Below are positions 24,415-33,019 of a DNA stretch of 64,000 bases, piece after piece. The notes below the pieces were generated by a model. The model was not told where the DNA came from. It ran no database searches and worked only from the letters and a program-made list of their open reading frames with translations. The stretch is taken from contig NZ_BAGB01000028.1 in the NCBI RefSeq assembly GCF_000308615.1, positions 20,093-84,092 on the forward strand, in the 5' to 3' direction. The position numbers were made by a program, and so were the translations under genes. Each line of letters opens with the position of its first letter. The first letter of the stretch is position 1. This DNA comes from Nocardia jiangxiensis NBRC 101359. Its GTDB lineage: Bacteria; Actinomycetota; Actinomycetes; Mycobacteriales; Mycobacteriaceae.

Positions 24415-25527
24415 ATGCGAATCGGTGTTCCGCGCGAGATCAAACCGCAGGAGACGCGGGTGGCGTTGACGCCGGCGGGGGCGGGGGAGTTGCGGCGGTA
24501 CGGGCATGAGGTGCTCGTGGAGGCGGGGGCCGGGGTGGAGTCGGGGTTCTCGGATGTGGAGTATCGGGATGCGGGGGCGCGGGTCGTGGTGGCGGCGGAG
24601 GTGGTGTGGGGCGACGCGGATCTGGTTTTGAAGGTGAAAGAGCCTGTTGCGCCGGAGTATTCGCGGATGCGGTCGGGGCAGGTGCTGTTCACGTTTCTGC
24701 ATCTGGCTGCCTCGTGGGAGTGTACCGAGGCGATTCTGCGATCCGGGATCACCGCGATCGCCTATGAGACGGTGCGCGGTGCCGGGGGATCGCTGCCGCT
24801 GCTGGCGCCGATGAGTGAGGTCGCGGGCAAGCTCGGCGCGCAGGTCGGCGCGCAGCACCTGATGTCACCCAACGGCGGTGCTGGAGTATTGCTGGGTGGT
24901 GTGCCCGGGGTGCGGGCGGCCGAGGTGACGGTGCTGGGCGGTGGTGTGGCCGGATCCCATGCCGCTGTCGTCGCGGTGGGTATGGGCGCGCACGTCACGG
25001 TGCTCGATACGAATCTGGTGCGGTTGCGCGAGCTCGACGCGCGTTTCGACGGACGGCTCGAGACGGTCGGGTCCAACGCCGCCGAGGTCGACCGGGCCGT
25101 GACCGACGCGGATCTGGTGATCGGATCGGTCCTGGTGCCGGGAGCCCGTGCGCCGCAACTGGTTCCGGATACGTTGGTGGCGCGGATGCGGCCCGGTGCG
25201 GTGCTGGTCGACATCGCGATCGATCAGGGTGGCTGCTTCGAAAGTTCCCATCCCACAACGCATGCCGATCCGACCTTCCGGGTGGCCGACACGCTGTTCT
25301 ACTGCGTGGCGAATATGCCCGGCGCGGTGCCGCACACCGCGACCGTCGCGCTGACCAACGCCACACTCCCGTATGTGCGCGCGATCGCGGACCACGGCTG
25401 GCAGGCCGCCTGCCGCGCCGATCCGGGCCTGGGCCACGGACTGACCGCCGATGCGGGACAACTGTTCTCGGCCGAAGTCGCGCACGCGCACGGCCTGACG
25501 GCGATCGACTTACCGCCCGACCGGTGA
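24415..25527 (+). CDS. ald: Alanine dehydrogenase
   Basis: A 370-residue alanine dehydrogenase, full length. The N-terminal MRIGVPREIKPQETRVALTPAG with catalytic Lys and Arg, the active His in LHLAA, the NAD motif VLGGGVAGSHAAVVAVGMGAHVTV, and the C-terminal VANMPGAVPHTATVALTNATLPY are diagnostic. It interconverts L-alanine and pyruvate with NAD(H), linking nitrogen and carbon metabolism; in mycobacteria it also reduces glyoxylate. The mycobacterial gene is controlled by AldR, but no Lrp-type regulator lies here. ATG 24415 is supported by the conserved N-terminus. Confidence 0.95.
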   Translation: MRIGVPREIKPQETRVALTPAGAGELRRYGHEVLVEAGAGVESGFSDVEYRDAGARVVVAAEVVWGDADLVLKVKEPVAPEYSRMRSGQVLFTFLHLAASWECTEAILRSGITAIAYETVRGAGGSLPLLAPMSEVAGKLGAQVGAQHLMSPNGGAGVLLGGVPGVRAAEVTVLGGGVAGSHAAVVAVGMGAHVTVLDTNLVRLRELDARFDGRLETVGSNAAEVDRAVTDADLVIGSVLVPGARAPQLVPDTLVARMRPGAVLVDIAIDQGGCFESSHPTTHADPTFRVADTLFYCVANMPGAVPHTATVALTNATLPYVRAIADHGWQAACRADPGLGHGLTADAGQLFSAEVAHAHGLTAIDLPPDR

Positions 25528-25655
25528 GCCCGGACGTCCGAAGGTATCGGTCGGGTCGGTGCCTCGCGGTCGGCTGCGCGGTTCGTGCGTTGCGGGGCAA
25601 CCGTTTTCAGCGCTGGCGCAGGTGCGTGGTCAGGCGAGGTGTGCTGCCCGGACGC

Positions 25656-26585
25656 CTACAGGTACCAGTCGGGCTCCGACTCCTCCGGCAGGTGACGCAG
25701 TTTGTCGGGGTTGCGCACGACGTGGATGGCCGTGATGGCGCCCTGTTCGACGGTGAAGGACATCACCCCGGGGTAGGCGCCGTCGAAGACCAGCAGCCCG
25801 GGTTGTCCGTTGACCCGCACCTCCCGGCCCCACGCCCCGGACGCGGCCCGATACCAGCCGAGGAACAGCTTGGCGATCAGCTCGGACCCGCGCACCGGCT
25901 GGCGGACCGCCGGAACCTTGCCGCCGCCGTCGGCGGTCAGCACCACGTTCTGGTCCAGCACACCCAGCAGCGCGCTCATATCCCCGGTGCGCCAGGCCAG
26001 GGCGAAGGCGGAGACCGCCTTGCCGTGTTCGTCGGCGCTCGCCGGGAAGCGCGGAGTGCCCTCCTCGACGTGTTTGCGTGCCCGCGAGGCCAGCTGCCGG
26101 ACCGCCGCCGGGGTCCGGCCGACCACCTCGGCCACCTCGGGACCGGTCATCCCGAACACCTCCTGCAGCACGAATGCGGTGCGCTCGGCGGGGGTGAGCG
26201 ACTCCAGCACCACCAGCAGCGCGGTGGTGACACGTTCGTCCTGGGTGACGCGGTCGGCGGGATCGTCGTCGGTGCTCACCTCCGGCTCCGGCAGCCACTC
26301 GCCGACGTACTGTTCGCGGCGGGCGCGCGCGGAACCGAGCTGATCGAGCGCCAGCCGGCCGGTGACGGTGGACAGCCAGGCCCGCAGATTATCGATCCGC
26401 TCACCCGGCGCGCGATTCTCGTGCCAGCGTTGCAACCGCAGCCACGCCTCCTGCACCACGTCGTCGGCGTCGCTGAGACTGCCCAGCGTGCTGTATGCCA
26501 GCCGCCGCAGATACTGCCGATGCTCCTCGAACTGCCGGGCCAGCTCGGCCCGGTCGATGTCGTCGGGGCGTTCGTCGGTCGTCAC
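25656..26585 (-). CDS. sigJ: ECF41-type RNA polymerase sigma factor (SigJ-like)
   Basis: A 309-residue extracytoplasmic-function sigma factor. Region 2 reads FEEHRQYLRRLAYSTLGSLS with DADDVVQEAWLRL. Region 4 reads LTPAERTAFVLQEVFGMTGPEVAEV with VRQLASRARKHV. A ~110-residue SnoaL-like C-terminal domain follows, with the ECF41 signatures DGGGKV and NPDKL, which act as a built-in regulator instead of an anti-sigma factor. The start is GTG. ECF41 genes are usually next to a COE gene (carboxymuconolactone decarboxylase, oxidoreductase or epimerase); here the upstream neighbour is a carboxylesterase on the same strand, 99 bases away. Confidence 0.92.
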   Translation of the reverse strand: MTTDERPDDIDRAELARQFEEHRQYLRRLAYSTLGSLSDADDVVQEAWLRLQRWHENRAPGERIDNLRAWLSTVTGRLALDQLGSARARREQYVGEWLPEPEVSTDDDPADRVTQDERVTTALLVVLESLTPAERTAFVLQEVFGMTGPEVAEVVGRTPAAVRQLASRARKHVEEGTPRFPASADEHGKAVSAFALAWRTGDMSALLGVLDQNVVLTADGGGKVPAVRQPVRGSELIAKLFLGWYRAASGAWGREVRVNGQPGLLVFDGAYPGVMSFTVEQGAITAIHVVRNPDKLRHLPEESEPDWYL

Positions 26586-26684
26586 TGTGCATCCTCACTG
26601 CCGTCCCGCGCCTTCCAGCGTGAGCTTATCCGTCGCAAGGTGGACGAAATCGCCACCGGAGGTGTGACAGGACCGGATCGCGGC

Positions 26685-28154
26685 TCACCCGAGCGTGGAT
26701 TCACTTTCGGCCGCGCGAGGGCGTTCGGGCCGCCAGATCCGATCGGATGCCGACAGTGATTCCTCGCCCAGCGCAGGCGGGGTTTGCCAGATCCGGCGAA
26801 CTCTCGTGGTGCTGTCGAACCGGGGCCAGCCGGGGTCGCCGGTCGTGGCGAATGCCGCAAAGGCGCTGCGCATCGCGGTCGAGAGCACCGCGAAGTCCGG
26901 TGGAATCCGCGGCCCGATGAGATCGGCGGCGAGCGGACCGTGCGGGGTGTCGAAGGTGAAAGGCACGTCGAGGCCGTGACAGGCGCGCAGTGCGCCGTCG
27001 CGGGCCGGGCTGGGCCACGCGAACTCGTACAGGTAGGTGGCGGTTCCGGCGTCGGCGTGCGCTTCGGCGCACCACAGGGCGGGCATCCGGAACAGGGCGT
27101 CGGACAGGATCAGGGGGTGCAGGTCGGCGTCGGTGATGCCGGGATTGTCGGCTCGGTAGTCGCGCACCGCGTCGGCATCCAGGCCGCACCCGCGAGCGGT
27201 ATCGACGGGATCGACGCCCGACAGGTCGGCATCGACGGTGAACATCCGGGCCTCGTCGGTGGTGTACCCGCAGACGAGTTCCCGCGTGCCGAATGTCTTC
27301 TGCTGCTGCGGGATCCACGGTGGCGCGTCGAACAGGTCGTGGTCGACGGTGAGTCCGTAAGGGGCGTTCGGATGAGTCCAGCGTCCCGGTTCCTGCGACA
27401 TGGTCACCACCGGGGTCATCTGAACCGCGTGGATCGCCTCGGACGGCACCGCTGCCAGGGCTTCGACCGTCGCGGGAACGCCGAGCTGTGAGGTGATCAT
27501 CGCCGACACCGCGCGGGCCTCGTCGGCGGGGACGAAGATCTTTCCCGGACTCTGCGCGATGCCGCGCCGAAACAGTTCCAGTGCAACGTCATCGGCGATC
27601 AGGCCCACCACCGACGACGCACCGGCGGACTGGCCGATCAGCGTCACCGCGCCGGGATCCCCACTGAAGGCGGCGATGTTCTCGTGCACCCACCGGAGTG
27701 CGGCGAGTTGGTCCAGGACGCCGCGGTTGCACGGGGCGTCCTCGACCCAGCCGAACCCCTCGTACCCCACCCGGTAGTTCACCGTGACCACGACGATGCC
27801 CGCGGCGGCGAACGCGGCACCGTCGAAATCTGTGGTGGCGGCGGTGCCGCCCAGGCACGCGCCGCCGTGCAGCCACACCAGCACCGGCATTCCCGAGGAC
27901 GCGACGTCGGGGGTCCACACATTGACCGTCAGGCACTCGGGATCGTCACCGGGATGCCAGAGGATCGGCTGAGGAACCGAGGAACCGAACGTCCGCGCGT
28001 CGCGCACCTCGTCCCAGCGCTGCGCCGGAGCGGGCGCCTGGAAACGGCGGGGGCCCTCGAGCGGCGCGGCGTAGGGAATGCCGCGGAAAACCGAACAACC
28101 CTGCCGCGATTCACCACGTACGGCGCCGCACTGTGCGCGAACGACCACATCCAC
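26685..28154 (-). CDS. Type B carboxylesterase/lipase family protein
   Basis: A 489-residue carboxylesterase of the type B alpha/beta-hydrolase family. Features include FRGIPYAAPLEGPRRF near the start, DPECLTVNVWTP, the oxyanion-hole WLHGGACLGG, the nucleophile elbow GQSAGASS, the acid residue region GYTTDEARMF and the His region ACHGLDVPFTF. It hydrolyses a carboxylic ester; the substrate is unknown. There is no signal peptide, so it is probably cytoplasmic. It is divergent from a TetR regulator whose candidate operator (28180-28193) lies in the 62-base gap. Confidence 0.9.
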   Translation of the reverse strand: MDVVVRAQCGAVRGESRQGCSVFRGIPYAAPLEGPRRFQAPAPAQRWDEVRDARTFGSSVPQPILWHPGDDPECLTVNVWTPDVASSGMPVLVWLHGGACLGGTAATTDFDGAAFAAAGIVVVTVNYRVGYEGFGWVEDAPCNRGVLDQLAALRWVHENIAAFSGDPGAVTLIGQSAGASSVVGLIADDVALELFRRGIAQSPGKIFVPADEARAVSAMITSQLGVPATVEALAAVPSEAIHAVQMTPVVTMSQEPGRWTHPNAPYGLTVDHDLFDAPPWIPQQQKTFGTRELVCGYTTDEARMFTVDADLSGVDPVDTARGCGLDADAVRDYRADNPGITDADLHPLILSDALFRMPALWCAEAHADAGTATYLYEFAWPSPARDGALRACHGLDVPFTFDTPHGPLAADLIGPRIPPDFAVLSTAMRSAFAAFATTGDPGWPRFDSTTRVRRIWQTPPALGEESLSASDRIWRPERPRAAESESTLG

Positions 28155-28179
28155 TTCTGCCCCCTCGGAGATCGGCCTA

Positions 28180-28193
28180 GACTTATATAAGTC
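28180..28193. promoter_or_regulatory. Candidate TetR operator, perfect 14-bp palindrome
   Basis: GACTTATATAAGTC is a perfect AT-rich palindrome in the 62-base gap between the divergent carboxylesterase and TetR genes. It is 26 bases from the esterase start and 23 from the regulator start. A dimeric TetR bound here would block both promoters. Confidence 0.65.
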
Positions 28194-28216
28194 ACTGTAC
28201 TAAAAAGCGAGGTTCG

Positions 28217-28837
28217 GTGCCGAAGATCGTTGACCCCCGACAGCGGCGCGACGAGGTCGCGGCCGCCCTGTGGCGAGTGGCCCACCGCGAGGGCTGGGGC
28301 GCGGTGAGTCTGCGCAGGGTCGCCGCCGAGGCGGGTCTCTCGCTCGGATCGCTCCAGCACTACTTCGCGGGAATGGACGACCTGCTCAACTACGCCGTCG
28401 CCGGTGTGCTCGACGTCCTGGACGAGCAACTCGCCGATCAGCTCACCACCCTCGCCGATCCGGACCATGCCGAATCGACTGTGCGCCAGGTACTTCAGAG
28501 CATGATCCCCGGTGCGACCCCCGACCTGTCGGGCACTCCGCCGCCGGACGACGTCTGGCAGGTCCAGGTGATGGCCTGGCTGACCGTGGTGAGCCGGGCC
28601 GCGCAGAACCCGGCGATGTCGGCGCGGTTGTCCGCCGGTTCCGATCGGCTCGCGCGAGGGATCACCGCCGCCCTGCGCATGAGGGCCCACCGCTCCCCGG
28701 AACAAGCGCAACGCGACGCGCGCGGCCTGCTCGCCCTCGTCGAGGGCCTGCTCCTGCAGCTCGCGCGCCGCGACATCGACCCCGCCGCGGCCGCCGCGAC
28801 CCTCGCGCGTTTCGTAGCGGTCGTGTTCGCCCGTTGA
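28217..28837 (+). CDS. TetR-family transcriptional regulator
   Basis: A 206-residue TetR-family repressor beginning at GTG 28217. The HTH is VSLRRVAAEAGLSLGSLQHYFAGMDDLLNYAV, near residues 32-63, the BetI/YfiR-like variety with HYF in the recognition region. The C-terminal domain is helical. It is divergent from the carboxylesterase gene and separated by a short gap containing a perfect palindrome, so it probably controls that gene and itself. Confidence 0.92.
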   Translation: MPKIVDPRQRRDEVAAALWRVAHREGWGAVSLRRVAAEAGLSLGSLQHYFAGMDDLLNYAVAGVLDVLDEQLADQLTTLADPDHAESTVRQVLQSMIPGATPDLSGTPPPDDVWQVQVMAWLTVVSRAAQNPAMSARLSAGSDRLARGITAALRMRAHRSPEQAQRDARGLLALVEGLLLQLARRDIDPAAAAATLARFVAVVFAR

Positions 28838-28991
28838 GGTCGACACAAGCGCTGACGGGTCGATGGGCAGTCCACGCGATGATCCGGATCCCGGCCACAC
28901 GGTGCGTCCGACCAAGCGACCGATGCGGTGCGAGACGCGGTGGGCAACCCGGTCGATACTGGTCGATGACCTGCCGCGTTAGTCTCGATCG

Positions 28992-29930
28992 GTGGGTATG
29001 CGGATGTCGACGGCTGTCGGGTTGGTGCTGGGGTTCGGTCTGGACCGGGCGGTGGGCGATCCGCGGCGGTGGCATCCGGTGGCCGGATTCGGTTCGGCGG
29101 CTGCGGCATTGGAGTCGGCGACCTACCGGGACGGGCGGATGGCCGGGGTGGTGCACGAGGTCGTGCTCGTCGGGGGGACCGCCGTGCTGGGCGTGGCCGT
29201 CGACAGGGTGGGACGGGGACGGTTCGCGGTCGCCACGGCGCTGACCGCGCTGACGACCTGGACCGTGCTGGGCGGGACGACGCTCGCGCGGACCGGGCGG
29301 GCGATGGCCGATCGGCTGGAAGCGGAAGATCTGGCCGGGGCTCGCGCGCTGCTGCCGGCGCTGTGCGGGCGCGATCCGGAGGTACTCGATGCGGACGGAT
29401 TGGCCCGTGCCGCAGTCGAATCCATTGCCGAGAACACCTCGGACGCGACCGTCGCACCGCTGGTGTGGGGTGCGCTGGCCGGAATTCCGGGCCTGCTGGT
29501 CTATCGCGCGGTGAACACCTTGGATGCGATGGTCGGCTACCGCAACGATCGTTACCGGAACTTCGGCTGGGCCGCCGCCCGCACCGACGATCTGGCCAAC
29601 CTGCTCCCGGCCCGGGTGAGCGGCGTCCTGACCGTGGCGTTGGCCCCGCTGATCGGCGGACGTCCCGCTGCTGCGCTGCGCGCCTGGCGTCGTGATGCCG
29701 CGAAACATCCGAGTCCCAACGCGGGCGTCGCCGAATCCGCGATGGCCGGCGCCCTGGGCGTCACGCTGGGTGGGCGCACCCAGTACCGCTACGGCCCGGA
29801 ACTGCGCCCCACCCTCGGCGACGGTCCTGCGCCGCGCGTCGCGGATCTCCGTCGCGCCGTATGTCTTTCGGAGGCGGTCCAGCTCGCTGCCGCGCTCACC
29901 GCCGCCGTCGTGAGCCTCTCGCCGAAATAG
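28992..29930 (+). CDS. cobD: Adenosylcobinamide-phosphate synthase (CobD/CbiB)
   Basis: A 312-residue membrane protein of the CobD/CbiB family, which attaches aminopropanol phosphate to adenosylcobyric acid in the late cobalamin pathway. Signatures are LDRAVGDPRRWHPVAGFG, ESIAENTSDATVAPLVWGALAG, VNTLDAMVGYRNDRYRNFGW, ARTDDLANLLPAR and HPSPNAGVAESAMAGALGV. Several hydrophobic helices are visible. The start is GTG 28992 or ATG 28998. It corresponds to M. tuberculosis Rv2236c at the edge of the conserved block. No cobalamin riboswitch was seen upstream. Confidence 0.93.
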   Translation: MGMRMSTAVGLVLGFGLDRAVGDPRRWHPVAGFGSAAAALESATYRDGRMAGVVHEVVLVGGTAVLGVAVDRVGRGRFAVATALTALTTWTVLGGTTLARTGRAMADRLEAEDLAGARALLPALCGRDPEVLDADGLARAAVESIAENTSDATVAPLVWGALAGIPGLLVYRAVNTLDAMVGYRNDRYRNFGWAAARTDDLANLLPARVSGVLTVALAPLIGGRPAAALRAWRRDAAKHPSPNAGVAESAMAGALGVTLGGRTQYRYGPELRPTLGDGPAPRVADLRRAVCLSEAVQLAAALTAAVVSLSPK

Positions 29931-29935
29931 TGAAA

Positions 29936-30114
29936 GCTACTGTGGGCCAGAGACTCCAGACTCCCAGCTCGCTGAAGCTGCTGCGGACCAGCGACTCCGG
30001 AGTTACAGCTCCCTGAAAATGCTGCAGACCAGCGACTCCGGACTTACAGCTCCAAAAGCTGCTGCAGACCAGTGGCTCCGGAGTTCCGGCTCGCTAAAGC
30101 TGCTGTGGGCCCAG
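29936..30114. repeat. Tandem array of ~41-bp imperfect repeats
   Basis: Four full units lie head-to-tail: 29936-29976 (41 bp), 29977-30018 (42), 30019-30057 (39) and 30058-30098 (41). A fifth, partial unit is at 30099-30114. Each begins GCTGCTGCGGACCAG-like and contains a variant of the 10-bp palindrome ACTCCGGAGT and an AGCTCCCTGAAA-like end. The array fills the gap between convergent cobD and the antiporter gene. The partial unit is also the 3' coding end of the antiporter, so the array may have arisen by duplication of that end. Confidence 0.85.
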
Positions 30115-31581
30115 GGTGTCCGAGGTGAAGAGGTCGGAAATCGTTGCCCGGGAATCGGGTTCGGCGAGGATCAGCACCTCGTCACCGCTGTGCAGCAGAG
30201 TTTCCGGGGTGACGGTGACCAGTCGGCCGCGTCGGATGATGACGCTGACCCACAGATCGTCCGAGGGCAGTTCCGCGACGGTCCTCCCGTCGGCGATCGA
30301 CCCCGCGGCGACGGTGAAACGGTGCAGACTGTCGGGTTCCTCCTCGAACCGGGCGTTCATCGTCCACGGGCGCGGATTCACCGTCTGCAACGGAACTCCG
30401 AGTCGCCGTGCCAGGACGGGAACCACGCTGCCCTGCACGATGACCGAGAAGGCCACCACCACGAAGATGATCTCGTAGGCCCGCTGCGCATCGGGCACCC
30501 CGGCCCGCAGAATGTAGGTGCCCAGCAGAATCGGCACCGCGCCTTTGAGCCCGGTCCACAGTACGAACAGGCGCTCGCCGAGGGCCAGACGCATTCGCCA
30601 GATCAGCGCGCCGACCAGTACGGGCCGGATCACCAGCGTCAGCAGGACCGCCAGCAGTAACCCGATCCACCACGCGCCGCCGTCGACCACACCGTGTTCG
30701 CCGGTGACCTGGATGGTGAAGCCGAGCATCACGAACGCGACGATCTCGCCCAGACTGGCCAGCGCCGAATGGAATCGTTCGATATCGCCGCGATAGGGCG
30801 CGCGCTGGCCGCCGATGACCACACCCGCCACCAGGACTGCCAGGAATCCGGAACCGTGTGCGAGCGTCGTCACGCCGTAGAGAGCGACCACGCACATCAG
30901 CACCCGCAGCGAATACAGTCCCGCGGCCGGAAGCGGCACCCGTCGCATGAACCACAGCAGCGCCAGCCCGCCGACGAGCCCGGCCACCGCGCCGACGACG
31001 ATCTGTACCGCGAATTCGCCCAGTATCGAGCCGATCGAGTGCATATCCATCCGGCCGGCGCCCAGCAGCACCACCAGCAGAGCGATCCCGACCGGATCGT
31101 TGGCTCCTGATTCGCCCTGGACGATGATCCCGCCGCGGCCACCGATCTGCCGCCGACCCAGTACGGAGAACACCACCGCGGGGTCGGTCGGCGACAACGC
31201 CGTGCCCAGCAGCAGGGCGATACGCCAGTCGAGACCGAAGAGAGAATGCGCCGCCAGCGCCACCGCGGCAGCGGTCACGAGTGTTCCGGCCACGCCGATC
31301 CAGGTGATGGCCCCCGCATTGGCCCGGAAACGCCGCCAGCCGATCTGCATACCGCCGTCGAACAGGATCACCAGCAGCGCAACGGTGACGATCTGTTCGA
31401 CCAGAGTGATCGGAATCTTCCCCAGAGCAGGCCAGATGTCCGAGGCCGCCGCTGCGCCGACCAGGAACAGCGCGGGCGCGGGAACGGGGAACCATTCGCC
31501 CAGCCGATTGGACAGCACCGCCGCCAGGCCCACGAGCGCCGCGATCAACAGCGCGACCGCGAAGGGCGTCACATCGTTCAT
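30094..31581 (-). CDS. CPA1-type K+(Na+)/H+ antiporter with TrkA-C domain (NhaP2/CvrA-like)
   Basis: A 495-residue cation:proton antiporter. About 12-13 membrane helices run from residue 8 to ~400. They include the CPA motif ALSPTDPAVVFSVLG, the GESGANDPVGIALLVVLLGAG helix with the ND ion-binding pair, and GLKGAVPILLGTYIL. A cytoplasmic RCK_C/TrkA-C regulatory domain follows (FTVAAGSIADGRTVAELPSD and LLHSGDEVLILAEPD). The arrangement fits NhaP2-type potassium/proton antiporters. Its last codons (GPQQL) lie in the final partial unit of the tandem repeat array. It interrupts the cobD-SURF1 neighbourhood seen in mycobacteria. Confidence 0.92.
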   Translation of the reverse strand: MNDVTPFAVALLIAALVGLAAVLSNRLGEWFPVPAPALFLVGAAAASDIWPALGKIPITLVEQIVTVALLVILFDGGMQIGWRRFRANAGAITWIGVAGTLVTAAAVALAAHSLFGLDWRIALLLGTALSPTDPAVVFSVLGRRQIGGRGGIIVQGESGANDPVGIALLVVLLGAGRMDMHSIGSILGEFAVQIVVGAVAGLVGGLALLWFMRRVPLPAAGLYSLRVLMCVVALYGVTTLAHGSGFLAVLVAGVVIGGQRAPYRGDIERFHSALASLGEIVAFVMLGFTIQVTGEHGVVDGGAWWIGLLLAVLLTLVIRPVLVGALIWRMRLALGERLFVLWTGLKGAVPILLGTYILRAGVPDAQRAYEIIFVVVAFSVIVQGSVVPVLARRLGVPLQTVNPRPWTMNARFEEEPDSLHRFTVAAGSIADGRTVAELPSDDLWVSVIIRRGRLVTVTPETLLHSGDEVLILAEPDSRATISDLFTSDTLGPQQL

Positions 31582-32020
31582 CGCGACCGAGCCCCGGTGA
31601 TGAATCCGGACCGAGATCGCTTGGCAGCGTTGCTATCCGGTGTGCGCACAGAAGTCCTTTCCGGAATCCACTGACGAATCCTGTCGACCAGACTTCCCGA
31701 CGCACCTGCGTACAACCTTAACGGTTCGTTGATCTTCGGCCGCATCGCCTTGTCCGAATTGTGTCGATCCGCACGTCGGCCCGGTCGTGCGGAAACAGTG
31801 ACTGGATGGGCAAAACGGTCGGCGAGTCGACAGGGTTTGCCGGTGCCTCGAGCGGACAGGTCGATGCCGCACTCCTGCCGCGTCAGGTGCTGCTCGTTAT
31901 GTGCGTGGCTGGGTTTGCTCGGCTCGAGCTGGTGTCGTGAGGGCGTCACAGGTGTGCGATTCGGATGTGGCCGATGCACCGGTGGCGTTGACCGCATCCG
32001 TAGTGGGCGTGTGGCGGGGT
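31582..32020. other. Intergenic stretch, nothing recognised
   Basis: These 439 bases lie between the antiporter start and the end of the SURF1 gene, both on the minus strand. Short open frames exist but are Arg/Ser/Pro-rich without family resemblance. The antiporter promoter must lie here, but no boxes, riboswitch or hairpin could be identified. Confidence 0.5.
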
Positions 32021-33019
32021 TCAGCGCCGCATGCCGCCGTATCGGTCGGCGAGCCGTTGGGCGTTGGTGCGGACTTGCGGAACAGCGACCGGTTCGGTTG
32101 TGGCAGGGGCGGATTCGGTCGGTTCCGGAACGTCGTCGGCTGCCGCGGTGGGAGTCGGGACGGGAAGGACTGCGGTAGTGGCCGCGCGCGGGGTGGAAGT
32201 GGTTGCCGCAGTGGCAGGTTCGGTTGCGGGGCCGGAATCCTTCGGGGCTTCGGCACGTTCCCGCCGACGTTCGCGGATCTCGGCGTAGACGAAATACCCG
32301 AGTCCGAGCGGGGCCATGACGCCGAAGGCGATCCACTGCAGGCCGTAGGACAGGTACGGGCCCGCGTCCAGCTGCGGCAGGGGCTGCGGGGTGAACACAC
32401 CGGGCTGGTCGTCGCTCAACTGCAGGTAGCCGCCCGCGCCGCCGGTCGGGATCGCGGTGAGCGGAGCGTCGAGCACAGTGGCGAGCTGGGTGGTGTCGAT
32501 GGAGTACACCTGCCGGAAGCCGTCCTGCGTCATCGGCTCCTTACCGGGAATGACGCCCTCGGATTTCCGCACCCGGCCCTGGATGTGCTGTTGTCCGGCC
32601 GGTGGGTCGGTGATGGTCGGCAGGTGGGAGCCGTCGGGTGCGCCGACCAGGCCGCGGTCGACCAGCAGGGTGCGGCCGTCGTCGAGGCGAAATTCGGCCA
32701 GGACGCCGTAGGCGGGTTTGTCGTCCAGACGTTGCAGCCGCTCGAGCACCGTCGAGCCGGGCACGTAGCTGCCGGTGGCCGTGATCTGCCGCCATTCGGT
32801 GTCCTTGGCCTTCGGATCGGCCAGGAACTGCCCGACCGGGACGGGCGCGGCGTTGACCGAGTCGGCGATCAGATTGTTCCTATGCGAGGTCGAGATGTTC
32901 TTCCCCAGCTGCCAGGGCGCGAGCACCGTGAAGCACAGGTACGCGAACGCGACGACCACCACGGCCAGGATCGCCCAGCTCGGCCGGAGCAGGAAAGTGA
33001 GGCGGCGCAGCACGCTCAT
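32021..33019 (-). CDS. SURF1-family protein (cytochrome oxidase biogenesis)
   Basis: A 332-residue SURF1-family membrane protein. An N-terminal membrane helix (SWAILAVVVVAFAYLCFTVLA, ~residues 14-34) is followed by an extracytoplasmic domain (WRQITATGSYVPG, LVDRGLVGAP, GFRQVYSIDTTQLA) and a second helix around GLQWIAFGVMAPLGLGYFVYAEIRERR. A Pro/Ala/Thr-rich C-terminal tail of about 80 residues is extra. SURF1 assists heme-copper oxidase assembly. The ATG overlaps the ptpA stop (ATGA), so the two are translationally coupled, as Rv2234-Rv2235 are adjacent in M. tuberculosis. Confidence 0.88.
   Translation of the reverse strand: MSVLRRLTFLLRPSWAILAVVVVAFAYLCFTVLAPWQLGKNISTSHRNNLIADSVNAAPVPVGQFLADPKAKDTEWRQITATGSYVPGSTVLERLQRLDDKPAYGVLAEFRLDDGRTLLVDRGLVGAPDGSHLPTITDPPAGQQHIQGRVRKSEGVIPGKEPMTQDGFRQVYSIDTTQLATVLDAPLTAIPTGGAGGYLQLSDDQPGVFTPQPLPQLDAGPYLSYGLQWIAFGVMAPLGLGYFVYAEIRERRRERAEAPKDSGPATEPATAATTSTPRAATTAVLPVPTPTAAADDVPEPTESAPATTEPVAVPQVRTNAQRLADRYGGMRR

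Noticed and set aside
29936..30114. CRISPR array
   Set aside because: The units are contiguous, imperfect ~41-bp tandem repeats without unique spacers, and no cas genes are present.
31633..31872. 79-codon minus-strand frame between the antiporter and SURF1 genes
   Set aside because: Its composition is typical of non-coding GC-rich DNA, and it has no start signal.
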